Assembly (NCBI RefSeq): GCF_900115615.1
Contig: NZ_FOXB01000001.1
Span: 1-64,000 of the forward strand
Reading direction: 5' to 3'
From: Hydrogenimonas thermophila
GTDB taxonomy: Bacteria > Campylobacterota > Campylobacteria > Campylobacterales > Hydrogenimonadaceae
Length of the DNA stretch: 64,000 bases
In this document: piece by piece, positions 1 through 8,655 of the stretch
How positions within the stretch are numbered: the stretch's first letter is position 1
Layout: each line of letters starts with the position of its first letter
The notes under the pieces: model-generated
Seen by the model: only the letters and a program-made list of their open reading frames with translations
Told to the model about the DNA's origin: nothing
Databases searched by the model: none
Program-made: the position numbers and the translations under genes

Positions 1-255
1 GCTGGTGAACTGATAGAGGCAGGAATGCCAAGAGCCGTATTGTGGAACAATGCAAAAGATAAAAAAGTTCCCATTGATATCTTTATCGTCTCGACACTTC
101 AAAAAGCCTATAACGATTTTGTTATCGATAAACTTGTAGAGTTTTTTGGTGAAGAAAAAGTGCTTACTGCTTTGATCAAGCATAGAGATCATCTATCTGA
201 TAGACTGATACAAAGTGTGCTTTCTCATATCAAGACACTTCCTCAAAGCGCATGA
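1..255 (+). CDS. Partial partner gene of an AbiE-type nucleotidyltransferase
   Basis: The reading frame is open from base 1, so the gene starts upstream of the window and only the last 84 codons are seen. An internal ATG at 25 is not the likely start. The visible part has no diagnostic motif. Its stop overlaps the start of the next gene (ATGA at 252-255), which means translational coupling. The next gene is an AbiEii-like nucleotidyltransferase, so this is probably the antitoxin or partner of a type IV toxin-antitoxin pair. That role is inferred from position only. The DNA here is visibly richer in G+C than the glycan genes downstream, which hints at separate acquisition. Confidence 0.5.
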   Translation, partial: AGELIEAGMPRAVLWNNAKDKKVPIDIFIVSTLQKAYNDFVIDKLVEFFGEEKVLTALIKHRDHLSDRLIQSVLSHIKTLPQSA

Positions 256-938
256 TTAATCCTCAAACAAACACACTTCTGAAGCGATTCAAAGAGATTC
301 CGCTTTTTAAAGAATATCGAGCGATTCTGATTGGCGGTACCGCTTTGGCGTATCATGTTGGACACAGAGAGAGTTTCGATCTGGATATCTGTTTTCCTTT
401 CGCAGATACGCTACCGACATTGGATTTTTTAACTCAATTTGAAAATGTGATTCCTATCGAGTTTGACCAGGGCATTATTGATACGGCTATCAATGAAGGC
501 GGCGATATCCACGAAATAATGCAGCGTTTCATCATCGATGGAGTTAAAGTCGATTTTATGATCAATCCTTCCAGCAACATTTATGAAAGTGAAATACTCC
601 AAAAAGATGATGCCCTCCCTTATGGGTCATTACATATCGCTTCGATAGAAAGTATTTTCAAACTTAAATCCCTATTGCTTCTCGATCGTAATAAGATCCG
701 GGATCTTTATGATGTGGTTTATCTGATCAAACACAAAGGATTTACCGGAAAAAATCTAATCGAAACGATCAGATACTATCGTATCACTTATCTTCCCGAA
801 GATATTGTTCAACTGATCCAAGCAAAAAAAGAAGATCCGTTTGATACGGAGGGAGTAGAGAATCCGGCGATAGAGCTTGTGGAGTATGAAGTACTCAAAC
901 AAACTCTTTTAGAAGAATTACTCAAACAATTAGGGTGA
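252..938 (+). CDS. AbiEii/AbiGii-type nucleotidyltransferase (toxin)
   Basis: This 228-residue protein has the nucleotidyltransferase signature of the AbiEii family: LIGGTALAYHVGHRESFDLDI around residues 26-46, that is a GG-T-AL motif followed by a D-x-D metal-binding pair. A later KL-SLLLLDRNKIRDLYDVVYL stretch is typical of the family C-terminal half. Family members are toxins of type IV toxin-antitoxin and abortive-infection modules. It overlaps the upstream partner by four bases. Base composition is higher in G+C than the following operon. A degenerate copy of the array repeat lies 58 bases after its stop. Family assignment is firm; toxic activity is inferred. Confidence 0.8.
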   Translation: MINPQTNTLLKRFKEIPLFKEYRAILIGGTALAYHVGHRESFDLDICFPFADTLPTLDFLTQFENVIPIEFDQGIIDTAINEGGDIHEIMQRFIIDGVKVDFMINPSSNIYESEILQKDDALPYGSLHIASIESIFKLKSLLLLDRNKIRDLYDVVYLIKHKGFTGKNLIETIRYYRITYLPEDIVQLIQAKKEDPFDTEGVENPAIELVEYEVLKQTLLEELLKQLG

Positions 939-939
939 A

Positions 940-967
940 CTACCAATTGCTAAAGACAATTAGGTAG
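940..967 (+). terminator. Possible hairpin after the AbiE-like pair
   Basis: CTACCAATTG (940-949) pairs with CAATTAGGTAG (957-967) with one bulge and a seven-base loop. It begins two bases after the toxin stop codon. No convincing T-run follows, so it may be a stabilising hairpin or a weak terminator rather than a strong intrinsic one. Confidence 0.35.
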
Positions 968-996
968 TGAAATTAATTGTAAAAAGCATAATAAGC

Positions 997-1016
997 AGGT
1001 CAAAGGTTTACTTTTT
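997..1016 (+). repeat. Degenerate array repeat (R0)
   Basis: AGGTCAAAGGTTTACTTTTT is a close variant of the GGGTCAGAGSTTTACTTTTT repeat found eight more times between 33.2 and 41.9 kb, in the same orientation. It lies between the AbiE-like pair and ugd, more than 32 kb from the main array. Confidence 0.7.
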
Positions 1017-1101
1017 CAATTAACCAACTTTAATCATCTTCAAAGTCAAATCAAAATAAAATACAACACTTAATTATAACTTCCAAAGGACTTTAGTTAA
1101 A

Positions 1102-2436
1102 ATGAAACTAAGCATGGTAGGCACCGGCTACGTAGGTCTGGTAACAGGCACCTGCTTTGCCGAGATGGGCAATAGCGTAATCTGCGTAGATATAGATGAA
1201 AACAAAATAGAAAAACTAAAACAAGGTATTATTCCCATCTATGAGCCGGGCCTAGAGAGTATGGTCAAAGAGAACTATAAAAAAGGTACTTTGGAATTTA
1301 CTACAGACATTAAAGAGGCTCTAAAAAAATCAGATGTCATCTTCATAGCAGTTGGAACCCCTCAAGGTGAAGATGGAAGTGCAGATTTACAATATGTCCT
1401 AAAAGTTGCCCAAGATATTGGTAAATATATGACTCATAAAATGATTGTAGTAGATAAATCAACTGTTCCAGTAGGAACTGCTGATAAAGTAAAAGAGACA
1501 ATCCAAAAAGAGTTAGATAAACGTAAAGTAAATATTCCTTTTGAAGTAGTAAGTAACCCAGAATTCCTAAAAGAGGGCTCTGCTATTGAAGATTTTATGA
1601 AACCAGATCGTGTAGTAATCGGTGCTGAAAATGAAGAGACTTTGGAAGTTATGAAAGAACTATACGCTCCATTTACCCATAACCACGAACGCTTCATAGC
1701 AATGGATGTAAGAAGCGCTGAGATGACTAAATATGCAGCTAACGCAATCTTGGCTACAAAAATTAGCTTTATGAATGAGATAGCAAACATCTGTGAAAGA
1801 GTAGGAGCAGATGTAAATAAAGTACGCATAGGAATAGGAAGCGATAAACGTATAGGCTATAGTTTCATCTATCCAGGTTGCGGTTACGGTGGAAGCTGTT
1901 TTCCTAAAGATGTTCAAGCTCTAAATAAAATAGCTCTAGATGCAGGATATAAACCAAGAATTATCCAAGCAGTAGAAGAGGTAAACAGAGATCAAAAAAG
2001 AGTACTTGCCCAAAAAGTAATAAAAAGATTTGGTGAAGATTTAAATGGAAAAACATTTGCCATCTGGGGACTTAGCTTTAAACCTGAAACTGATGATATG
2101 AGAGAGGCTAGCTCTATTACAATCATAAATGAACTCACTAAAAGAGGTGCTAAAATAAAAGCTTACGATCCTAAAGCAATGGATGAAGCAAAAGAGTTTT
2201 ACCTAAAAGATAATCCAAACGTAGAATATACTCAAAGCAAATATGATGCACTAAACGGTGCTGATGCAATGCTTTTGGTTACAGAGTGGAAAGAGTTTAG
2301 AAGCCCTGACTTTGATGAGATGAAACAGAGACTGAAAAATCCTATCATCTTTGATGGACGAAACCAGTATAACATTGAGAAGATGAATAAAAAAGGGTTT
2401 GAGTATTATCAGATTGGGGTGCCAGAAAGTATATGA
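1102..2436 (+). CDS. ugd: UDP-glucose 6-dehydrogenase
   Basis: This 444-residue protein oxidises UDP-glucose to UDP-glucuronate in the cytoplasm, a precursor for acidic surface polysaccharides. It has the N-terminal Rossmann motif [10 protein letters not shown] (residues 7-16), the central helix, and the catalytic cysteine motif GGSCFPKD with Cys at about residue 266, followed by the C-terminal UDP-binding domain ([15 protein letters not shown]). The length is normal for the family. A Shine-Dalgarno-like AAAGGA lies upstream of the ATG. The gene is followed eleven bases later by a second nucleotide-sugar dehydrogenase, and both belong to the sugar-nucleotide block of the locus. Confidence 0.93.
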   Translation: MKLSMVGTGYVGLVTGTCFAEMGNSVICVDIDENKIEKLKQGIIPIYEPGLESMVKENYKKGTLEFTTDIKEALKKSDVIFIAVGTPQGEDGSADLQYVLKVAQDIGKYMTHKMIVVDKSTVPVGTADKVKETIQKELDKRKVNIPFEVVSNPEFLKEGSAIEDFMKPDRVVIGAENEETLEVMKELYAPFTHNHERFIAMDVRSAEMTKYAANAILATKISFMNEIANICERVGADVNKVRIGIGSDKRIGYSFIYPGCGYGGSCFPKDVQALNKIALDAGYKPRIIQAVEEVNRDQKRVLAQKVIKRFGEDLNGKTFAIWGLSFKPETDDMREASSITIINELTKRGAKIKAYDPKAMDEAKEFYLKDNPNVEYTQSKYDALNGADAMLLVTEWKEFRSPDFDEMKQRLKNPIIFDGRNQYNIEKMNKKGFEYYQIGVPESI

Positions 2437-2446
2437 GGAACTATTA

Positions 2447-3760
2447 ATGAGTAATTACAATATAAATATAAAAAATCCAAAAATAGCAATAATAGGTCTA
2501 GGTTACGTAGGGCTTCCCCTTGCCCACGCATTCAGCGCTAAATTTAAAGTAGTAGGTTTTGATATTGCTCAAAGCAGAATAGATGAACTCAGAAATGGTT
2601 ACGATAGAACCTTGGAGTTAAGTGAAGAGCAGGTTAAAGAAGCTATCTCCAATGGAATGGAGTTTACAAATCAATTAGAAGATATTAAAGATTGCAACAT
2701 CTACATAGTAACAGTTCCAACTCCAATAGATGAGCATAAAACCCCAGACCTGACACCGCTGAAAAAAGCGAGTGAAACCATAGGAAAAGTTCTGAAAAAA
2801 GATGATATTGTAATCTATGAGTCAACTGTTTACCCAGGAGCTACAGAAGAGGTTTGTGTTCCTATCTTGGAAAAAGTAAGCAGACTAAAATTTAATGAAG
2901 ACTTTTTCTGTGGCTACTCTCCTGAGCGTATAAACCCAGGCGATAAAGAGCATACAGTTACAAAAATCTTAAAAGTAACATCTGGTTCAACTCCAGAGGT
3001 TGCAAAATTCATAGATGATCTATATAAAAGCGTAATAAGTGCAGGAACCCATTTGGCTCCAAGCATAAAAGTAGCAGAAGCTGCTAAAGTCATAGAGAAT
3101 GCCCAACGAGACATAAACATAGCATTCGTAAATGAATTGGCTCTTATCTTTGATAAACTGGGCATAGATACACAAGATGTCTTAAAAGCAGCCGGAACAA
3201 AGTGGAACTTCTTACCTTTTAAACCAGGACTTGTAGGAGGTCACTGCATAGGAGTTGATCCTTACTACCTAACATACAAAGCAAAAGAGGTAGGCTACCA
3301 TCCAGAAGTCATTCTAGCAGGTAGAAGAATAAATGACAATATGGGAATTCATGTAGCTAACAAAGTAGTAAAACTGATGATCCACAAAGGTCACACCATA
3401 AAAGGCTCCAGAGTATTAGTACTTGGAATAACATTTAAAGAGAATTGTCCAGACATCAGAAACAGTAGAGTAATAGATGTCATTAGAGAGCTTCAAGAGT
3501 TTGGTTGCAATGTAGATGTTTATGATCCTTGGGCGGATAAAGAAGAAGTAAAAAGAGAATATGATATTGATCTTTTACAAATAACTAATAACCAATTACC
3601 AATAACAAATTACAACTCTATCATTTTAGCAGTGGCACATAATGAATTTAAAAAACTAAATGATATAATCCAAAATTTAAATTCGGATATTAAAGACTCT
3701 TTAGTAGTTTATGATATTAAAGGAATTTTAGATAAAAATAGTGTTGACAATAGATTATAG
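2447..3760 (+). CDS. tviB: UDP-N-acetylhexosamine 6-dehydrogenase (TviB/WbpA-like)
   Basis: This is a nucleotide-sugar dehydrogenase of the TviB/WbpO type, which typically makes UDP-N-acetyl-galactosaminuronate or -glucosaminuronate. It shows the Rossmann motif [10 protein letters not shown] and the catalytic motif [11 protein letters not shown] with Cys at about residue 267. I chose the ATG at 2447 (MSNYNI) rather than an upstream ATG that overlaps ugd, because GAGGAA lies just before it; this gives 437 residues. Residues of about 379-390 ([12 protein letters not shown]) are encoded by a heptanucleotide repeat tract inserted in frame in the C-terminal UDP-binding domain. The exact substrate cannot be decided by eye. 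Confidence 0.85.
   Translation: MSNYNINIKNPKIAIIGLGYVGLPLAHAFSAKFKVVGFDIAQSRIDELRNGYDRTLELSEEQVKEAISNGMEFTNQLEDIKDCNIYIVTVPTPIDEHKTPDLTPLKKASETIGKVLKKDDIVIYESTVYPGATEEVCVPILEKVSRLKFNEDFFCGYSPERINPGDKEHTVTKILKVTSGSTPEVAKFIDDLYKSVISAGTHLAPSIKVAEAAKVIENAQRDINIAFVNELALIFDKLGIDTQDVLKAAGTKWNFLPFKPGLVGGHCIGVDPYYLTYKAKEVGYHPEVILAGRRINDNMGIHVANKVVKLMIHKGHTIKGSRVLVLGITFKENCPDIRNSRVIDVIRELQEFGCNVDVYDPWADKEEVKREYDIDLLQITNNQLPITNYNSIILAVAHNEFKKLNDIIQNLNSDIKDSLVVYDIKGILDKNSVDNRL
3581..3615 (+). repeat. In-frame heptanucleotide repeat tract H1 (in tviB)
   Basis: Five units of seven bases: AATAACT, AATAACC, AATTACC, AATAACA, AATTACA. The tract has no G on the coding strand. The reading frame passes through it uninterrupted and resumes family-like sequence ([11 protein letters not shown]). 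Confidence 0.85.
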
Positions 3761-3782
3761 TTTAAATATAAGGATAAGTTAA

Positions 3783-3917
3783 ATGTTACCAACTAAAATG
3801 TTAATAGGCTTTTTTTTAATTTATATTTCAATATTTTTTATTGATTTTAGAAAAAATAAAGCTTTAACTGTTTTACTTTTTTTAATAGGAATATTTTATT
3901 CACTTAAAAATATATAA
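3783..3917 (+). CDS. Small hydrophobic protein, 44 residues
   Basis: ATG at 3783 follows a good AAGGATAAG ribosome binding site and opens a 44-codon frame beginning [19 protein letters not shown] and ending at TAA 3915-3917. It would form two short membrane segments separated by a basic loop (DFRKNK). It fills most of the gap between tviB and rmlA. No family is recognised. The case rests on the ribosome binding site and composition, so it remains tentative. Confidence 0.5.
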   Translation: MLPTKMLIGFFLIYISIFFIDFRKNKALTVLLFLIGIFYSLKNI

Positions 3918-3949
3918 TTTTAAATAAGAAAATAAGGAATATTATTTGC

Positions 3950-4813
3950 ATGAAAGGCATCATTTTAGCAGGTGGAAGCGGAACAAGACTTTACCCTGTA
4001 ACTAAGACTATAAATAAACAACTACTTCCAATTTACGATAAACCTATGATCTACTATCCGCTTTCAGTTTTGATGCTTGCAGGGATAAAAGATATTTTAC
4101 TTATCTCAACTCCAAAAGATTTATCAAGATTTGAAGAGTTATTGGGTGATGGTGGCAATTGGGGGATCAACCTTTCCTATAAGGTACAGAAATCACCAGA
4201 TGGTTTAGCAGAAGCGTTTATAATAGGTGAAGAGTTTATAGGTAAAGATAGTGTTTGCTTGATTTTAGGTGATAATATCTTTTATGGGCAAGGGTTTTCT
4301 CCTGTTCTTCAGAGATCAGCTAAATTAGAAGATGGAGCTATTGTTTTTGCATACCAAGTAAAAGATCCACAACGATTTGGTGTAGTAGAGTTTGATGAAA
4401 ATAGACAAGCAATAAGCATAGAAGAGAAACCCAAAAAACCAAAATCAAACTTTGCTGTTACTGGTTTATATTTTTACGATAATGATGTAGTTGAGATTGC
4501 TAAAAATGTTAAACCTTCAGATCGTGGTGAATTAGAGATCACATCTGTAAATGAAGAGTATCTAAAAAGAAGAAAGTTAAAAGTAGAGCTTTTAGGGCGC
4601 GGGTTTGCTTGGTTAGATACAGGAACGCACGATAGTTTAATAGATGCAAGTCAATTTGTACAGACAATCGAGCATCGTCAAGGTTACAAAATAGCCTGTT
4701 TAGAAGAGATAGCTTACCGAAATGGATGGATAGATAAAGAGAAGGTACTTGAAATTGCAAAGCCATTAAGTAAAAATGGATATGGCAAATATCTTCAAGA
4801 ATTGGTGAAATAG
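3950..4813 (+). CDS. rmlA: Glucose-1-phosphate thymidylyltransferase
   Basis: This 287-residue enzyme makes dTDP-glucose from glucose 1-phosphate and dTTP. The N-terminal nucleotide-binding signature [11 protein letters not shown] and the sugar-binding [16 protein letters not shown] are intact, as are GDNIFYG and EEKPKKPKS. Length matches RmlA. It works with rmlB about 0.3 kb downstream, although two tiny genes separate them. No rmlC or rmlD is present in the window. A WecE-type transaminase gene at 14.8 kb suggests the product feeds amino-deoxysugar rather than rhamnose synthesis here; that is inference. Confidence 0.94.
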   Translation: MKGIILAGGSGTRLYPVTKTINKQLLPIYDKPMIYYPLSVLMLAGIKDILLISTPKDLSRFEELLGDGGNWGINLSYKVQKSPDGLAEAFIIGEEFIGKDSVCLILGDNIFYGQGFSPVLQRSAKLEDGAIVFAYQVKDPQRFGVVEFDENRQAISIEEKPKKPKSNFAVTGLYFYDNDVVEIAKNVKPSDRGELEITSVNEEYLKRRKLKVELLGRGFAWLDTGTHDSLIDASQFVQTIEHRQGYKIACLEEIAYRNGWIDKEKVLEIAKPLSKNGYGKYLQELVK

Positions 4814-4814
4814 T

Positions 4815-5030
4815 ATGGCTAAAATAGATAAAGTTAAAGAATTTATTGGTTTTTTAAAAGCTGTTTTTATTACATCTATTGTTATTATGTCTTCGTTAAT
4901 AGCATATTTATATAATAAAAACATTGAAGATAATTATTTGGTTGTGGTTGCACTATTGATTGATTTTGTTATTATCGTGTTATTGTTTAAAAAAATAATC
5001 AAAGAGATAAATCTATTGGAGGACTTATAA
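4815..5030 (+). CDS. Small two-helix membrane protein, 71 residues
   Basis: The ATG is one base after the rmlA stop. The protein starts with a charged amphipathic stretch (MAKIDKVKEFIGFLKA) and has two membrane segments, about residues 15-33 and 42-58, separated by a short loop (NKNIEDNY). Its stop codon overlaps the start of a second tiny membrane gene (TAATG), so the two are coupled. I do not recognise a named family. The pair is embedded in the rml genes and could be an accessory, possibly phage- or stress-related module; no function is claimed. Confidence 0.65.
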   Translation: MAKIDKVKEFIGFLKAVFITSIVIMSSLIAYLYNKNIEDNYLVVVALLIDFVIIVLLFKKIIKEINLLEDL

Positions 5031-5125
5031 TGAATGCATTTGAAATAGGGTTAAGTATAGGTATGGTTGCATTAATATATATTACATACGAAATACTAAA
5101 ATATGAACCGTTAAATGAAAAGTAG
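5030..5125 (+). CDS. Tiny membrane protein, 31 residues
   Basis: The ATG overlaps the previous stop codon (TAATG), with GGAGGA nine bases upstream, an excellent ribosome binding site. The frame encodes MNAFEIGLSIGMVALIYITY and a short charged tail, a single membrane helix. It ends at TAG 5123-5125, inside the first codons of rmlB, whose ATG is at 5115. The strong ribosome binding site and the coupling to both neighbours support a real gene despite its size. Confidence 0.6.
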   Translation: MNAFEIGLSIGMVALIYITYEILKYEPLNEK

Positions 5126-6176
5126 TAATAGTAATATACTTATAACCGGTGGAGCAGGATTCATAGGAAGTAATTTCATTCCATACTTTTTAGAAAAGTA
5201 TCCAAACTATAAACTCATAAACTTAGATCTTCTAACTTACGCAGGAAACCTTGAAAACTTAAAAGAGGTAGAAGAACATCCAAGATATAAGTTCATAAAG
5301 GGAAATATCTGCAATAGAGAGTTGGTAGAGTATATATTTAAAGAGTATGACATAAGAGGTGTCATTCACTTTGCAGCAGAGAGTCATGTAGATAACTCTA
5401 TAAAAAACCCAGGGGTCTTTGTAGAGACAAATGTAAATGGAACATATACCCTTATAGATGTAGCAAAAAATTACTGGATGGAAAAACCATTTACTTACAA
5501 AAAAGAGTATGAAAATTGTAGATTCCACCATATATCTACAGATGAAGTTTATGGAACATTAGGAGAGACTGGACTATTTACAGAAGAGACTCCATACGCA
5601 CCAAACTCTCCATACAGTGCAAGTAAAGCAAGTAGCGATATGATAGTAAGAAGCTACCACCATACTTACGGCTTAAATACAATCATAACAAACTGTTCAA
5701 ACAACTACGGACCAAAACAGCACGATGAAAAACTCATACCAACTATCATAAGAAATGCTTTGCAAGGAAATCCCATACCAATCTATGGAGATGGGAAAAA
5801 TATAAGAGACTGGCTATATATACTAGATCACTGTAAAGGAATAGACTTAGCTTACCATAAAGGCAAAGCAGGAGAGACCTACAACATAGGAGGAAGAAAC
5901 GAAAGAACAAACATCTATATAGCAGAAAAAATTTGTGAAATATTAGATGAACTTCTACCTATAGAAAAAAATAAAAAATTTAATTCATCATCTATCATCC
6001 ATCATCCATCATCTTACAAAAGTTTAATAACCTTTGTACCTGATCGTCCCGGTCACGATAGACGCTATGCTATAGATGCTACTAAAATAGAAAAAGAACT
6101 TGGCTGGAAAGCAGATGAAAATTTTGAAAGTGGAATAGTTAAAACAGTAAAGTGGTATTTGGAGAAATATTTATGA
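5115..6176 (+). CDS. rmlB: dTDP-glucose 4,6-dehydratase
   Basis: This 353-residue short-chain dehydrogenase/reductase converts dTDP-glucose to dTDP-4-keto-6-deoxyglucose. It carries the N-terminal GGAGFIGSNF cofactor motif, the substrate-contact STDEVYG motif, and the catalytic YSASKASSD. The C-terminal TFVPDRPGHDRRYAID is diagnostic of RmlB. Just before that, residues of about 289-303 (around SSIIHHPSSY) replace the short loop of usual RmlB and are encoded by a heptanucleotide repeat. The start overlaps the tiny upstream gene. Confidence 0.94.
   Translation: MKSSNSNILITGGAGFIGSNFIPYFLEKYPNYKLINLDLLTYAGNLENLKEVEEHPRYKFIKGNICNRELVEYIFKEYDIRGVIHFAAESHVDNSIKNPGVFVETNVNGTYTLIDVAKNYWMEKPFTYKKEYENCRFHHISTDEVYGTLGETGLFTEETPYAPNSPYSASKASSDMIVRSYHHTYGLNTIITNCSNNYGPKQHDEKLIPTIIRNALQGNPIPIYGDGKNIRDWLYILDHCKGIDLAYHKGKAGETYNIGGRNERTNIYIAEKICEILDELLPIEKNKKFNSSSIIHHPSSYKSLITFVPDRPGHDRRYAIDATKIEKELGWKADENFESGIVKTVKWYLEKYL
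5987..6014 (+). repeat. In-frame heptanucleotide repeat tract H2 (in rmlB)
   Basis: Four units of seven bases: ATCATCT, ATCATCC, ATCATCC, ATCATCT. There is no G on the coding strand. It lies in a surface-loop position before the conserved RPGHDRRYAID block, and the frame is kept. Confidence 0.85.
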
Positions 6177-6217
6177 AAATTCTACTAAGTAATACGATAA
6201 TAAGGTTATAAAAAGAT

Positions 6218-7711
6218 ATGCAATTAACTTTTTTTGTCATTCCAAATAATACTTGCTTTCCAGAAACTGGAAAATCTCAAGTATATTTAAGAATAGATAA
6301 TTGGAATGATTATAGTTATAAAACTTTGTATGAGATTGTTTTATTTGATGAAAAAGGCAACAAGCGTGAATTAGGATATGTAAAAATTGCTAATTTTGGT
6401 CAAACTACAGAAGAGAGAATAGAGTTACCAAAACAGTTTGAATTTTTGGATGAAAGATTTTTTTCTTTAGGTCAAAGTGATCATTATTATTCGACTCTTA
6501 TGACACTAGAACGACAATTGAGAGAAAAGTTTCTTAGAAATATAAATGATATAGTTTTTAATGAAGAACTGCTTAAAAAGGCTTTAGACGAGGATGTAAC
6601 AACTACATCATTACTTCGAGATACTAGTTTAACCACTATAAAAGGACAGTACCGACGAATACTTAATGACGGTGCCATACTTACTAGATATAATTTTGCG
6701 TATGAAACAAAACAAACAAATAATGAAGCTGGGTATAGATTGGAATTTAAGGTAGAGCCAGAATCTAATCCACCTACAAATATTCATGTACTCATAGGTA
6801 GAAATGGTGTAGGTAAAACACATCTGTTAAACAATATAGTTAAAACACTTATCAAAGAACCAAGCAATAAAGGTAGATTTGATTATATATCTGATAAGCA
6901 GAATGAAGGATATTTTTTCTCAAGAGTTGTTTCTGTGTCATATAGTGCATTTGATCCATTTAAACCATATATAAAAACAGAGGGTTTAAGATATGAATAT
7001 ATTGGCTTAAAAGAGATTAGAAAAGATAATATAACATCATTAAAAAATCGCGATCAATTAACAATTGAATTTGTAAAAAGTTTTGAGCACTGTTTTCATG
7101 TGGGCAAAAAAGATAGATTAAAAAAAGCTATATCATCTTTAAACTCAGATCCGTTATTTGAAGAGCTTGAGATAACTTTATTATTAGAACAAAATTGGGA
7201 TGAAAATAAGATTAAATATATATTTGATAGATTAAGTTCTGGACATGCTATTGTCTTGCTCACTATTACCAAGTTAGTAGAAACTTTGGAAGAAAAAACT
7301 TTATTACTTTTAGATGAACCAGAGGGGCATTTACATCCACCACTTTTGTCTGCTTTTATAAGAACACTATCTGATATTTTAAAAGATAGAAATGCTGTTG
7401 CTATTGTTGCTACTCATTCACCTGTAATAGTTCAAGAGGTACCACGCAGTTGTGTTTGGAAATTGAGTAGATTTGGCTTAGAAGCAAAAGCTGAAAGAGT
7501 AGATACGGAAACTTTTGGAGAAAATATAGGGACATTAACTCGTGAAATATTTGGTTTGGAGGTTAGCAAATCTGGTTTTCATAAGCTATTAAAAGATGAT
7601 GTTGAAAATGGATTAACTTATGAGCAAATAATTCAAAAATATAGTAATCAATTAGGTTTTGAAGCAAGGCTATTACTTAGGGCTTTATTGTCTGATAAGG
7701 ATATTTTTTAA
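6218..7711 (+). CDS. AAA ATPase of a Septu-like (PtuA-type) defence pair
   Basis: This 497-residue protein has an N-terminal domain of about 190 residues without a recognised family, then an SMC/ABC-like ATPase: Walker A GRNGVGKTH starting at about residue 194, Walker B LLLLDEPEGHLHPP with D366/E367, and an H-loop THSP with His at about 400. Its stop codon overlaps the start of an HNH nuclease gene (TAATG). An ATPase coupled to an HNH protein is the organisation of Septu (PtuA/PtuB) anti-phage systems; retrons use a similar pair, but no reverse transcriptase is visible here. The defence role is inferred from family and gene pairing. Confidence 0.75.
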   Translation: MQLTFFVIPNNTCFPETGKSQVYLRIDNWNDYSYKTLYEIVLFDEKGNKRELGYVKIANFGQTTEERIELPKQFEFLDERFFSLGQSDHYYSTLMTLERQLREKFLRNINDIVFNEELLKKALDEDVTTTSLLRDTSLTTIKGQYRRILNDGAILTRYNFAYETKQTNNEAGYRLEFKVEPESNPPTNIHVLIGRNGVGKTHLLNNIVKTLIKEPSNKGRFDYISDKQNEGYFFSRVVSVSYSAFDPFKPYIKTEGLRYEYIGLKEIRKDNITSLKNRDQLTIEFVKSFEHCFHVGKKDRLKKAISSLNSDPLFEELEITLLLEQNWDENKIKYIFDRLSSGHAIVLLTITKLVETLEEKTLLLLDEPEGHLHPPLLSAFIRTLSDILKDRNAVAIVATHSPVIVQEVPRSCVWKLSRFGLEAKAERVDTETFGENIGTLTREIFGLEVSKSGFHKLLKDDVENGLTYEQIIQKYSNQLGFEARLLLRALLSDKDIF

Positions 7712-8562
7712 TGATATATATAGCTTTTTCCGATGAGATAAAACCAGTAAAAAGTTATATGACTTGTGTCCATAGTATAAAAAAATCTATAGATAAAGAT
7801 AAGTATTATAGAGTAGTTATAAACTATGCACTTATGGTAAAAAAATATATAAGGTATGCTATAAATGGCGACTTATATATTTTTAGTAATCATAAGGGAA
7901 TGTTGTCTTATAAAAATCTTTTTAACACTGACGATATATCAACAGATGATTTGAAAAATTTATATACTAAAATGGTTGACAATAAAGAACCAAGAAAAAT
8001 ATATAACAAATTAATCTCATTGGCTCCATTAGATAGATGTCCATACTGTGGTATAGGACAAGTTAGCACACTTGATCATTATTTACCAAAAAGTAAGTTC
8101 CCAACTTTTTCTGTTTTACCTTACAATTTAGTTCCATCTTGTAAAGATTGCAATACTGGAAAAGGTCAAAGTTTTACAACTGTAAAAGAAGAGCAAACTT
8201 TACATCCATATTATGATGATTTTACAAAAGAGCAGTGGCTGTTTGCAGAAGTACAAAAAACTTCTCCAGTATCTGTAAAGTTTTTTGTAAAGGCTCCAAA
8301 TAAGTGGGATGATACTGATAAAAAAAGATTGGAGAGCCATTTTAAAAACTATAATTTAGCTAAAAGATTTGCCATAGAAGCTTCTAATGAGTTAGCAACT
8401 ATTAGAGAAGAATTTAAACTTTTTCTAATGAGTGAACAAGATAGAAAGTCGGAATTAAATAAAAGATTTATGACTTATAATAAAAGATACATAAATTCTT
8501 GGCAAACAGCCTTGTATCAAGCATTGGTAAATAGTGATTGGTATTGTAAATATGAACTTTAA
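7711..8562 (+). CDS. HNH endonuclease, PtuB-like
   Basis: This 283-residue protein contains a treble-clef HNH nuclease core: CPYC (Cys about 110 and 113), LDHYLPKS with the catalytic His at about 123, and CKDCN (Cys about 144 and 147). The two CxxC pairs would hold a structural zinc. It is translationally coupled to the ATPase gene, consistent with a two-component nuclease system in which the ATPase controls DNA cleavage. The N-terminal ~100 residues are not recognised. Toxicity or target is unknown. Confidence 0.8.
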   Translation: MIYIAFSDEIKPVKSYMTCVHSIKKSIDKDKYYRVVINYALMVKKYIRYAINGDLYIFSNHKGMLSYKNLFNTDDISTDDLKNLYTKMVDNKEPRKIYNKLISLAPLDRCPYCGIGQVSTLDHYLPKSKFPTFSVLPYNLVPSCKDCNTGKGQSFTTVKEEQTLHPYYDDFTKEQWLFAEVQKTSPVSVKFFVKAPNKWDDTDKKRLESHFKNYNLAKRFAIEASNELATIREEFKLFLMSEQDRKSELNKRFMTYNKRYINSWQTALYQALVNSDWYCKYEL

Positions 8563-8601
8563 AATACAAATTATATATCGGTATATTTTATTCAAATATA
8601 C

Positions 8602-8607
8602 TATAAT
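8602..8607 (+). promoter_or_regulatory. Candidate -10 box for the ATP-grasp operon
   Basis: A TATAAT box lies 49 bases before the ATG at 8656 in the AT-rich gap after the HNH gene. No clear -35 element is seen, which is usual for sigma-70 promoters in this phylum. Sequence inspection only. Confidence 0.35.
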
Positions 8608-8655
8608 TGCTAATATTAAATAAGGTTATTAAAATTAATTAACAAGGTATTTTCA

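Noticed and set aside
1434-1917. Two overlapping minus-strand frames inside ugd
   Set aside because: They are antisense to a well-conserved gene and show no start signals or protein-like features.
6218-8562. The AAA-HNH pair as part of a retron
   Set aside because: No reverse transcriptase gene and no msr/msd-like structured RNA is visible upstream or downstream.
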